Notes under the pieces: generated by a model | The model's database searches: none | Seen by the model: the letters and a program-made list of their open reading frames with translations, nothing else | Told to the model about the DNA's origin: nothing | Assembly (NCBI GenBank): GCA_021464245.1 | Contig: JADCRB010000043.1 | Span: 1,969,735 to 2,033,734, forward strand | Origin: Carallia brachiata | Lineage: Eukaryota > Streptophyta > Magnoliopsida > Malpighiales > Rhizophoraceae | Direction of reading: 5' to 3' | DNA length: 64,000 nucleotides | Translations under genes and position numbers: made by a program | In this document: positions 33,631-45,297 of the stretch, in pieces | Layout of the letters: each line of letters begins with the position of its first letter | How positions within the stretch are numbered: position 1 is the stretch's first letter

Positions 33631-35034
33631 CGCAAACCAACATGCTGTAATTATTAAGGAGGACTGACAAGAAATTGGTTCTTTCTAACTCTGTCTACGG
33701 AGAATGGCAGAAATCCAGGAAAACGGCATAATATAACGGGGGACAAAGATTAAAACGGACATGGAAATTTAACGGAGTTACTGCCTCACTGCTGCCTGCC
33801 TGCCATGAAATAACATCATCACTCTTTTACTCAGAACTTTACTCTTCTGTTAAAAAATCAGTCAGAGTTGACCGGGAGCCTGGCTGGAGTAATTCCTTTC
33901 CGTCACCAATCTATATCCTTGGCCATTTACACAAGCAAATATTTGGCATGTTGGCAACCTGCGGTACCAAGCCAGCTCACTCATCAAGTTTCTTAAAAAA
34001 AAAATGTAATAAATGAAGTTTTAATTTCGTTGATTTTCTTAGTTTGCATAGAATTTCAAAACACAAGTAAAAATAAAATTGCCAAAACTCAGTGGAAACA
34101 TAAAATTTAGCATTTGATTTGTATCAGTGAAATAAACTCATAATCAACACATGAAGTTATGATTTTATTTTTCTTTGAAAAAGACGACCCTATTATGGAT
34201 GTGACATTCTATTTTTTTGTTTTTTTGTTAGTTTTTCGTTTTTGTTCTTTTATATATTAAAAAAAAAGAATATAAGACCAAAAAATTTTAATTGTACTAT
34301 AAAAAGATAGACATTTTATTTTACTTTTTTTTTAGCCAAAAATAACCAAATAACAAAAGCATACCTTAAAAAGAGAGTCTCTTTAATTACTTTTTGTAAG
34401 GTAAAGGACAACCTAATAGTAATACCTATTCAAAAGATGTGCCTATGCGACAAGGTGGGGGCACCATATATTGCTCAAATAATGCTGCTCGTGTATCGAT
34501 CATTCATGGGAATAACATTATCCTGTTAATCAAGATGTTTCCATCGATATTGCACCTAGACTTGAAACAGCACTTAATACACTAATAATAATTTTCCCTG
34601 AAAGATTTTTGGGCAACTTTTTTGGGGGCCTCTTGAAAAGAAGCTTTTATTTCCTTAGTGGAAGAAGACATTAATAGAAACATGAAATTGCTTCTGATAA
34701 GATATCGTGATGAAAGATAATTAAATAAGCAACAAGGGAATGGGACAGAGAAAAAAAGGAAGAAACTGAAGTTCCCAGATGCACCTGCCAATCTAGCATT
34801 CCACATTCATGCGCAGCTAAGGTGATAAATCCTTATACAAACCAGTGATTTCGTAGAGAATTTGTTTAATGGTCGCCAAATCGAGTTGATTTTACGACCC
34901 ACCGCTAGACGTGCACTTTGAAAGCTGGTGAAGAATGGAGATCATCAGCTCGGAAACAATCAACTCTCTAAAGATGGGGTTTTACTAATTGATTAGTCAG
35001 GTCAGAACTGCGCGGTGATATCTCAAAAGAATAA
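33631..35034. other. AT-rich intergenic region
   Basis: No supported gene; the ORF at 34582-34806 has no domain. T and A tracts near 34200-34340. Confidence 0.55.
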
Positions 35035-35772
35035 AACTATAAAGGGATAAGCATCAAAACAGTCCTAAAACTTTACGAATTTTTTTAATTAAATCCTATA
35101 TCTTTTAACATTTTCAAATCAGTCCTATATCTTTAAAATTCCTTTCAATTAAGTACATATTTGGACGAAATTATGGTCAACACGTTTACTAGCCAATTTG
35201 ATTAACTGAAATATGGTTTAGCAAGGCTACGATGGCGGAGAAAAAATATTAGTTGTTAAAGGTCTTTTCTGGTGTTTTTGGTATTTTTGGATGGAGTTTT
35301 TTTTAGAACGTGATTTGACAAAGAAATGGAAATAGAATTTCGTTTTTGATCATTGTATTTTTTGTGATTGAAGAACAATCACAATTTCAGTTTGGGTCCT
35401 GATTTCTCTTGTTAATCATTATTATAGAGATGCTGAATCTTGTAGGAAGAAAAAACTCACAGAACTGAAATCTTGAGGTGGCTGAAGGAACAAATTAGGA
35501 GGTTTGGTAATTGGTTTTCTTGGGTCAACCTTAATAATCAAAAGTGTATTTGGGGATTTTTGTTTTTTTGCGTATTGGTGTTTTTTTTTTATTTTTTAGA
35601 CCGTATTTCCGTTGGCTAGAAAAGCTACTTAACGTGCTTATGTCAAATGTGTACTTAATTGAAATAAATTTGAAAGGTATAAAACTAATTTGAAATGACT
35701 AAAAGATATAGGACTGAATTAAAAAAATGTATAAAACTTTAGAACTCTTTTAATACTTATCCCAACTATAAA
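35035..35772. mobile_element. Non-autonomous Mutator-like element (MULE) with 9-bp TSD
   Basis: The element is 35044-35763 (720 bases), starting GGGATAAG and ending CTTATCCC. Its terminal inverted repeats are about 130 bases long (ACTTTAxxxATTTTTTTAATT, TCCTATATCTTTTA and TTTCAATTAAGTACA on both arms). It is flanked by perfect 9-base target duplications AACTATAAA (35035-35043 and 35764-35772). Long TIRs with a 9-bp duplication are the hallmark of Mutator elements. There is no transposase ORF inside, so it is a deletion derivative. The intact TSD suggests a fairly recent insertion. Confidence 0.9.
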
Positions 35773-36314
35773 TGAATCCATCTATTTTCCATCTAAACAA
35801 TCATTTCACTGCTTTGGATGCTAATTTTCATTTTTTGTTAAAGTAAAAAGAGAAGTTACGTAAGTAGATAATAGTAAGTATAAAATTGATAAATGATATC
35901 TAAATCATTTATGAATTATGAAAAATATATTAAATTTTTTTAAAAAAATAAATTATTTAATTAATTATATGTCTTTTACGTACCGCAAATTGCGTGCTCA
36001 TGCAATCGTGCATTTAAGCAAATTTTGGGTAAGTTATAAAGTCTCAATTTTTTCCAATTTTGGTTTTTTTATTAATTAATTTTTCCTTGAACTTCAAACT
36101 CTGGCATCAACTCCATTCCCAATTTTCTCAATTTTCTTTATTTAATTTTTAATTATAAAATATTTTTATCAGTACAAATTATGTATAAAAAGATAAATAA
36201 TAAGACCAAATTTATAATTCATCACATAACACACGATAAATGTTACAACTATAACGACAAACTTTGAACATAAAATTAGAATACTGGATTATTCTCCGGC
36301 AGGATTAAATCAAG

Positions 36315-36349
<35 letters not shown>

Positions 36350-37826
36350 GGGGAGGCAGGAAGCGCGGCTTCGAGTTTTGACGGGACAACATTCTAGTTA
36401 CTTTCTCCGCGAAAATCTGAAAGCGCGCATGTCCGAAGCGTAAACTATCTGCTCCTCATTCAAAACTGAGCTGGAAACGCGGAGGAATTTATTCCTCCGT
36501 GCGTCTTCAATGTTCCAATTCGTGTGACGGTGACAATTTGTGTTTTTTAAAAGTTGTTATCGTTTTTTTTTTAAACAAACATAATTATTTTTTGAGAAAT
36601 AAACAGTATTTTTTATATATAATCAAAATATTATCAAACTGTTATAAATTATTAAATTTAAAAAAAAATAAATAAATTAATATTATATTAATTACTTAAT
36701 TATTTTAAATTTAATTAAAATACAATTATATATTAAAATTCTTCTTTAGTTTAGGCTTTTACACATTATCATTATTATCTCATATTTTCTTCATTATTAT
36801 CATGCAATCACATCAAGTCCCATCAGAACATCTCTCAAGAACAGAAAATTGCAAGGTCCCGCTATTCAATGGGGCCTACTTCTTCTTCCTCCTTTGGAAC
36901 GACATATATTATGGGCATCGCGACCATACACGTGTCATCACCTTCTCCCGTGTACGTTGCAGTCGCTTAACTTTTCCTTAATAAATTCAAGAAGGAAATT
37001 GGCTTGCAATGTGTGTACGCTCCAGCCTCCGGTTCCTCTCTGCTTCAGCCTCACTTCGGAGACGTCAAAGGTTGTTGCTTCCGTCCTGTACCGTGTCCGA
37101 ACGATAACACCCCTTATACGACGTGTCGTTCTCAGTGTACAACGTTGTTAAAGTTTCAAGCTTTCGAGGACCCGACATAATCGGGTGGTTTGAAAGAAAA
37201 AAAATGTTTAATGCTTTTTCTGCATTGATGTTTGATCATTTACGTTATTAATGACTTGAAAGTTACTGTATTTTTTCTTATAAATTGCTCTTCGGATTTT
37301 CAACTCTCATTCGTTGAATGGGTCTTCCATGTTTTTAATGGTTTTTTCTTTTTTTATTTGTTTCCTTTTTTTTTTTTCGTTGCTATTCGAAGCAGAGTTG
37401 CTATTTTCAATTCCCGGGTTTGTTGCTTGTAACGTTGTAACATTCTGGATTTTGACTGCGAAATTTTCATATTCTGTTTTCTTTTCTTTTTTTTTTTTTC
37501 CAATTTTCTATCCATTTTCTGTTGTCCCTTTGACACGATTTGATGACTTCAATTTTGCTTTTGCCATCTCTCTCTCTTTTTATTTATTTATTTATTGCTA
37601 TTTTTGAAGCCTTTGTGTCTACATTTGGTGGCAGGAACAAGGGAACCTTTGTTGGCGATTCACTTAAAATTGGGGGGTCTGTCTTAAGCGGTGTTGGCTT
37701 GGGCACTTGAGAGTCAGACGGTGGGTGAAGCAAACGTGAGGACTTTTGAACGTGTTTGCTTTGAGAAGCTGGCTGATGATCCGTGGTGGTGGCGGGCCTC
37801 GTGGGAGTATCTTCGGAGGAGTGAAA
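35773..37826. other. Intergenic region and probable SKP2A-like promoter/5' UTR
   Basis: A 34-base poly(A) run lies at 36315-36348, then a GC-richer segment (36349-36530). Around 36400 there is an E2F-like TCCGCGAAAAT sequence on the plus strand. A possible 5'-UTR intron ends before about 37636. The ORFs at 36849-37607 look like shadows in UTR/T-rich sequence. Confidence 0.45.
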
Positions 37827-40060
37827 ATGGAAGGTTTGGTGATCACTGAGTGGAAAGATATCCCTATGGAACTCCTGTTGCGAATCCTTTCACTTGCCGA
37901 TGATCGGACGGTCATTATGGCTCTGGGGTTTGCTGTGGCTGGAGGGATGCCATCTGTTTGGGCCTCACTCATCTCTGTCTCTCTTGGTATGTTAAGTTTC
38001 TGTCTTCTCATCTTTGTCAGGGTCTAAATGTCATTTGTGGCTTTTGTTTGCAATTTTTTTTTCTTTGGCTTCGTTTCTGTACTTTTTTTTTAGTATGGTT
38101 GTTTGTATTGCGTTTCTCGTTCATGATAAACATGAAAATTCTAGGTTTATGCCAGTGAATGATAGACAAATGAGTTTCAATCATTTGCGGGCTACACCAG
38201 CAGGTGCCTTGTAAAAGGTCAGGAAGTGCCATCTGGATCATGGTTTTCTGGTCTGAAGCTCTTTGGTGAGCTGCAAATTTGATCCTCACCATTTTTGCTT
38301 AGTCCCTATGGCATTAATAAATTTGAGCTGCAAATTGGTCCTCACAATTTGATCCTATTAAATCATTGGACTGTTTCTTACTTCTTTCACTTTGGTATGT
38401 CTTGCAATAATCTTGGACTCTATGGCTTGGTTCTGGATCTTTTTAGGTCCTTAAGTGCATGTCAAAAACATGGGGTATATTGGTTATACACAAAGGCAGT
38501 AGCAATTAAATTAATTTTTTCTTTTCTTTTTTTCCAATCTTGCCTAACTTTTATTAAAGATTCAATTTTAAATCCTATTACAGATTGAATTGAACTTCTC
38601 TCAACAGGTGCAAGAACAATATGAACAACTTGGTTCTATCACTTGCCCCTAAATTCACAAACCTGGAGACTCTGGTACTGCGCCAAGATAAACCGCAGCT
38701 CGAAGATAATGCTGTCGAGACTATTGCAAGTTACTGCCATGATTTGCAGGACCTGGACCTCAGCAAAAGTTTTAGGATCAGTGACCGCTCTCTGTATGCA
38801 TTAGCTCATGGTTGCCCTAACCTCACCAAACTCAACATCAGTGGGTGTACGGCCTTTAGTGATAATGCTCTTGAATATGTAACCGAGTTTTGCCGGAAAT
38901 TAAAAATTTTGAATCTTTGTGGATGCGTGAAAGCTGCAACTGATCGTGCCTTGCAGGTTCAAATGAGTTTCCAAGTTGATCATTTTCTCCATATTTTTCA
39001 TATACATTAAAAAATGAAATGGTTTCTTAACCTTTCTGCAAATCATCTGCAGGGTATTGGACGTAACTGCAGTCAGTTACAGTCTTTGAATCTTGGATGG
39101 TGCGAGAATGTCGGTGATATTGGAGTAATGAGTTTAGCCTATGGCTGCCCTGATCTTAGAACTCTTGATTTGTGTGGTTGTGTTGATATAACAGGTATTG
39201 TTATATTTGGGTGTCTAGCATTTCACAAATCTATGTGGATTATTGGCTTGTCAGAAATTCTAACTCTCTAATTTCCCTGAATCACTACTTGTTTCATAAG
39301 GTACATAGCAATATCTGTAGTTCTCTGTGTGCATTAGAAGGGTACAGCAGCCAATATGGTACCCGTCTCTAATTCAAGCATTTAATTGAATGTTAGCTGC
39401 ATACCACGATTTAAATGAGATGCCTGCACACAACTAAAATGGCTTTCAATCCTGTCTCAGCTCTCTTTACCTGTGTTGGTTTGGTTTGTTTGGATGATTG
39501 GCAGGATTGAAGTTTAGAATTCTTAAACTAAAATGGAATATGGAGAACAAAAATGCATGCATTTTTTCAACTCTAATGTTTGGCTCAGCATTCTCAACAT
39601 TAGCAGGAAGATGATTTGCTATTCTCATTTTCACTTATCCGCATTTTGTGCGGTGACAATGCCTGATCTCTTTGACAATTTTATTGTAGATGACAGCGTA
39701 ATAGCTCTGGCGTACAGGTGTCTCCATCTCAGATCCCTTGGTCTATACTATTGTCGGAACATCACAGATAGAGCAATGTATTCATTGGTCCACAGCCGAG
39801 TGAAGAACAAGCTGGCAATGTGGCAATCAAGGAAAGAGCAGTATGATGAGGAGGGGTTAAGGAGTCTCAATATCAGCCAGTGCACAGCGCTCACACCACC
39901 TGCTGTTCAAGCACTATGCGATTCATTCCCCGCACTCCACACCTGCTCCGGGAGACATTCCCTTGTTATGAGCGGTTGCTTGAATTTGACATCAGTGCAT
40001 TGTGCCTGTGCTGTCCAAGCTCACCGTCCAGTGAGTTTTATTCCGAATCCAGCTCATTGA
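37827..40060 (+). CDS. SKP2A: SKP2A-like F-box/leucine-rich repeat protein (one frameshift in exon 1)
   Basis: Four exons, 37827-37986, 38608-38956, 39053-39194 and 39690-40060, all with GT-AG introns, give about 340 residues. SKP2-type F-box proteins are substrate receptors of SCF ubiquitin ligases; in Arabidopsis SKP2A targets cell-cycle regulators and binds auxin. The N-terminal F-box reads EWKDIPMELLLRILSLADDRTVI; then Cys-containing LRRs follow (LQDLDLSKSF, LTKLNISGCTAFSDNALEYV, LKILNLCGCV, LQSLNLGWCENVGDIGVMSL), and the C terminus GRHSLVMSGCLNLTSVHCAC ending PNPAH is typical of the family. In exon 1, after RTVIMA, one base is missing (GCTCTGG where GCTTCTGG is expected); the correct continuation (VCCGWRDAICLGLTHLCLSW) is in another frame. 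All else is clean, so a sequencing error is as likely as true loss. Confidence 0.9.
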
Positions 40061-40834
40061 ACTGTGCCCTTTGGTTCAAATTTAAATGTGCTACTGAATG
40101 GAGAAGAGATAAGCTTGTAGATACATGGTTGTGTTATAATTTATACTCTTTCGCTGTAACTGGGCAGTCATTTTGTTGTTGGAAGATTTGGCTTGTAAAG
40201 ATAACGCTGACTATCTGTTGCTCTGGCTCGCTGAATTATGCAGCCTTTGGGCTAATGGAAGCCGACTGAGGTTTTCTAAACTATGCGTTGAACGTGTCGC
40301 GATGGTACACGAATGCATTTAGCCAAGGATTTATTATTTGGGATTTAATACACGTGTCGCAATGGTATACAAATTCATAGATTTAAGTATTATTTTATTA
40401 TTATTATTTTTAAAAAAAATAAAAACTAGACTTAAATGGACGTTACTTTAAATTCTAAAATTTAGATTCCAAATTTATATGAAAAACATAAATTAAAAAG
40501 AAAATTCTTGAAAAAAAAGGGAAATCAAGGATTATTTTTGGACCCCTAGTCTCCACACCGCCTCTTGAACATTGCCATTGCCATTCTAACAACAAAACCA
40601 TGTTTGTATACTTCAAATACAAAACCATACACAGACAAAATCGGAAGAAACAAGGGGGGGAAAAAATGAATCAAGAATGTATCTTCCTGAAATTTCTAAC
40701 TCTGCATGATGCCTTTGGGGTTTACTGAAGATTCAAAGAAAAGAAGACACCAACATTAGCCATCACTGTCCTCCTGTGTATATAGCAACCTCTCGATATA
40801 GTGTCAGTTTTTTCAACGCACAAAACGTTACAAA

Positions 40835-43643
40835 TCATTTGCTTTTGTACACAATCTCGTCGTCGTCAACATCGAATGCTGGATTACAGATGCATCTGAA
40901 GAGTCTACCAATGCCCTGCAAGTTTTAAAAAAAAAGAAAAAAGAAAAAGAAAAAGATGAATTATTGGGTGTCCATGTTTGCAGTCGAAAAAAAAAATGTT
41001 CATTTCTGGCATGCTATTCGGAAGAATATTATGACATGCCTGAGTGAGGAAAGGGGTGCGATATGATAGTGTTCTTGGTGTCTCTTCTTCACTGCTACTA
41101 TCGGAGTCACTTCCATCATCATCATCATCTTCGATATCAGTGGCGTTTTTCCCCTTTGATGTTCCGCCATTTTGTGATTGCTTTCTTTGCTGAAGAATGA
41201 AATTCAATGGTCCAGACCGGTTAGCAGTGTAGCTTGAGAAATGCACAAGTTCAATGTGTATCAGAGTTACAAAGGCCAGAAAGTACAGAAAATGCCAATG
41301 TATGTTGCACCTGAAATATTTTCCCAAGAATTTTCAGTGCCAATGCGCGAGCTTTGAGCTCTTCCTTCCTGACATTGTTTTCTCTTAGAACCTGCTTATA
41401 CAACAATTATTCTGTAAACCAGACATGTCGATCAGTGCCTCTGGAACTAGTACAAGGAGGGGGACTCACCATTTGACACACATGTATAAGGGTAACTTCA
41501 ATGTCCACCACGTTCAATTTCCATAATGAGTTCATCAATGTGTCTTTGTTTGAGCGAATTTGTGATTCAACATCGTTTTCAAGACTGCTTCCTTCCATTT
41601 TCAATTGCCTCCGAATGTCTTCTTGAAGTTGCAGCAACTGAAAAGCACCTGAATTTGTTTTTTTTTTTTTTTAACAAGTCGAGTTATTGCTAGAGGAGAA
41701 GATGGCTTGTGGGGTTACTGCAAAACTGATGGGGTCATACCTTTTGCGGCTGTCATCTGTGACTTCCAGAAATGGCCCTTATTTCGAACCCACTCAGCTA
41801 AAAATGGTACCCCGAGATAGATTGCTTTCTTTCCTAGCTCTTGTGCTGCTTGCCTTGAATATATGTAGCCAATTGTGTGCAAAATATCGACACCAAATGC
41901 TGTTGAATGACATCAAATTAAATGCCAGGCAGCCACGGTTTAAAGCATTCATGTACAGAAAAAGCACTGATATAGAGTCCACATAATCATGATATCAATG
42001 AAGCTTTACTTTAAAGCAGAGGTAAGAACTTGGGTGTGGATGGTAGGGAGATTATAACCTGCATCAGAGAGCCGTTTGGCTTCATATTCAGCATGCTTTA
42101 AGAATCCAACTTTGTCACCTTGAACATATTGATTGAGAAAGTCTTTCATCAGTCTTGCCAGCTTTTCTTCTCTTTCTTTCTGGATGGCCTTCGATGAACA
42201 ATTTTAATCCAGAACAAAAAAGTATGCATTAAAGCATGCAATCAAATTGACAAAAATGTAAGAAAGAGAGAAGTGTGAAAAATCCGGAGGTTTGAATCTC
42301 CTTCAAATGGAGTAGAAAAAAATTACAATGCTCAACTTTGTACACAGAAGGAGAAGAGTCCCTTTTGAACTTGAATAACATTTACCTTCAATCTGTCATG
42401 CAGTTTCTCTGGACTGTCATTTTCATCAGCTAATTCTGTCGAAGCCATGGATGCAACGGATAGATGTCCTATGTAGTCCTCAAATAATTCGCTTCCAAAC
42501 AGCAGAGCGAAGACAGCGGTGGGGTCAAGCATTGTATCCCTGGGAAGTAGGAAATCACATTATCTCAAAGATAGGAACCTTGTACTTGTATCAGATGTTA
42601 GTTCAGGATATCGGAACATTAAAAAACCTTATCTTGGAAACACTGGTAAAATGGGAAAGAAAAAGAAAAGGAAAAAAACCTTGATATGCAGTTCTTTCCA
42701 TGTTGATCATACGCATCTCTTTGTACTGGATCACTGAGAACTTGATAAGCTTCACCTAGTACCTGCCAAAATTCTCATCTGCTCATTCAGTTCTTGTAAT
42801 GGCTCGTGTTAATATGCATACAGGATGCTTTAGCAATCATCAAAAGCAGGTGCAAAAGTATGCTGATCATTAAGAGCTAGACGTCTAACAGCTAGCACAC
42901 CTTTCGGTTACAAAACTGTGCAAAAAAGTTGAAAAGAATGAATGAAGTGTGACTTGCCTGAAACCTTTCGGCAGCCTGTGGATCATTTGGATTTTTATCT
43001 GGATGAACTTGCCTGGCCTGTAAACATTATAACATCCCCCACTTTCAAATAAAATCCAAAAGAGCCGGTAGGAAAAATGTTACAGAAGGGACCCCAAAAT
43101 TCTAAGGGAAAATGAGTATTAAGAAGATTCAAAAGGAAGGAAACCATCAAGGAAATAGAATGCTACAGAACCAGAGTTTCTGCTGAATGGGTTGGAGGCC
43201 ATCAGGTTCTGGTCATTTCACATCAAACTTTCTGTTTTCCTTTTCGAATCAATTCAGATCCTAATTCACTTCTTATTAGGCCAATCCAATATGGAATTGC
43301 CTATAAAAGGTCATTTGTTCCATTAATCAACCATGCTGGCTCCAATGGAATAAAACAAGACTAAAAAACAGAAAAGAATGACAATCGCGAAAAGGACAGG
43401 CATAGATCACAGCAAAAACACCGAATCTAAAAATATTAAATATAACCATAAATGTTAGAATACATGTATCCTGAAGCACTATCAACCTCCTCAAGTTTAT
43501 AATAAATGAATCGCATTTTATTTAACGATATGCAGAACTAGAATCCAACAGCAAACCTTAAGGTAATAAGCTTTGCGAATCTCCTCCTCGGAAGCAGAAG
43601 GGCTAACACCAAGGACATCATAGTACTCAGTTTCCTTCACCAT
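40835..43643 (-). CDS. Chaperone DnaJ10-like (J domain plus DnaJ-X domain)
   Basis: Ten exons on the minus strand: 43557-43643, 42958-43017, 42680-42762, 42386-42539, 42059-42188, 41741-41899, 41470-41648, 41311-41391, 41040-41189, 40835-40915; 387 residues. The J domain is at residues 1-66 ([20 protein letters not shown]) with HPD at 34-36, which stimulates Hsp70 ATPase. A DnaJ-X domain follows ([53 protein letters not shown]). Near the C terminus is an acidic/Ser patch ([19 protein letters not shown]) and the tail [20 protein letters not shown]. There is no zinc finger, so it is a type C J-protein of the Arabidopsis DnaJ10 group. The frame is intact throughout. Introns 2 and 9 appear to start with GC (CAG|GCAAGT and CAG|GCATGT) instead of GT. 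Confidence 0.92.
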
Positions 43644-44684
43644 ATTCTCTTTTTCACTGAGGTATAGAATTAAGATGGAAAGGAGATTTTTACAATTCCT
43701 TGGAATGTGAAGTGATCAAAAGACTTGGAACAATCATGGGCGATGCGGGGGAGGAGAGGGAGAGGGAGAAAGAATATAGAAAAAGGTGAGAGAGGCGGCC
43801 ATTTTAGGACCCCCACTAGCTTCTGTTGCCTTTCCAGTTCTTTAACTGCAATAAACTAATACCTTGAAACTGCTTTTTCGCGGGATCAAAACAGTATTTT
43901 AAAGTGTCCTTATGGTGGCGCTTATGATTTTGGTAAATGCTTGTACTTTTCAACAGACATCCCCAGTACTGGAAGAGCTGTCGCTGGGCTTGGCTTGGGC
44001 CCTAGTGTGAGTTGTGGTCCTTGTCTTGTCAGAGAAAGTCACTTGTGGGCTTACGTTATGCTTACCGGAAATTGGGCTTTCGAGTGTGGGGCCCTTTGGG
44101 CTGCACTTTTTCCCAAATAGAGCAAAGGTAATTCTTCTTTTTGGAAGAAAAAAAAAAGGATAATCAGTACGCGTTGGTATTGACGATAGAGATCCGTTAC
44201 CATTTAATTAGAGGTTTTAGGTTCAAGTTTCTGGTCATACAATTGCGTTAAATATCTGTTGCTCGACTTTTACCGCCCTTCGTGGTCCTTTCCAGGTCGG
44301 TTTAAATTAGTCAGCCCATTAAATTGGATACTAAATAGTCTCAAACAAAAAAAATAAACAAACACGTATAAGTGAAAATGCAATAAATATATAGTAACCT
44401 GAACCGCTAAATCTTTAAAAGCATATTTAATTTAAAATTAAGTTTATTATATAATTTTTGTGTTTTTTATTATACATGTTTGCATCGTAAAACTCTTTTT
44501 CGCCTTTGTGGGCAATAGAAGAATCATGACAATGCAACGCGGCGAGCATCTCGCATGTGAAAAGTACTTGAAAGTCAATCGCCAAAATGGCACCACAAAT
44601 GAATGCTTTTAAAAGCAGCGAACAGAACGAACTCTCCTTTCAGGAAAACGATCACACAGCCACATATCAAAAGCAAACAAATAG

Positions 44685-44721
<37 letters not shown>

Positions 44722-45297
44722 AAAGAAAAAAAGCTCACAAAACAAGGCAAGGGAAATTAGAAGAATTTCATGATGGCTTTGCAAAGTTTACATGACATCA
44801 AGGAGGGAACAACAGTGAGCTTGTAATTTCAACAGCGAGAATATATCAGCGACTATCCCTTCTTTTTAAACTAATTGATTTACCTCTAGAATATCTCAAA
44901 AAAAAAAAAAAAAAAAAGGGAAAAAATACACTTTATGCCGAAAACAACAATACATCACCGTTGTTTTATTTTTTTTTTTTGACTGAAAATACGTCACCAT
45001 TGTTAGCGAATAATGAATAATGAATTTGCATTAACTCCAACAAATATCAATATAGAAAACACTAAGTTAAATGTTAAGGCCAAAAAAAATTCCCAAAGCC
45101 CTCACATGCTCCCCACCACCCCTCCCCTCCCCCACCCCATTCGGGCCCTCAACGCCCGAACGATGAAGCGATTGACTTTGAATGACATTTTATGTTTGGT
45201 AAACATCTCTGATTTTTCTTCCTATTTCCACAAAAAATTCTTTTTTGTGGCAAAGAACTTCTCCTGTCAATTGCTTCAGCAGATATTAGGCAATTGT
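43644..45297. other. Intergenic region between the J-protein and helicase genes
   Basis: Promoter and 5' UTR of the J-protein gene (about 43644-43850, containing a GGGGAGGAGAGGGAGAGGG-like purine run) and the 3' flank of the helicase gene. A (TA)n microsatellite is at about 44686-44712. Long A and T tracts lie at 44900-44918 and 44968-44980. No other gene is supported. Confidence 0.6.

Noticed and set aside
36849..37607. Protein-coding gene upstream of the SKP2A-like gene
   Set aside because: Short overlapping ORFs in T-rich and UTR-like sequence without domain or conservation signal.
38014..38590. ORFs within the SKP2A-like intron 1
   Set aside because: They lie between a good GT donor and AG acceptor and have no similarity to the gene or to any family.
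44160..44240. tRNA gene (B-box-like GGTTCAAGTTT)
   Set aside because: No acceptor stem or cloverleaf could be paired; at most a decayed SINE head.
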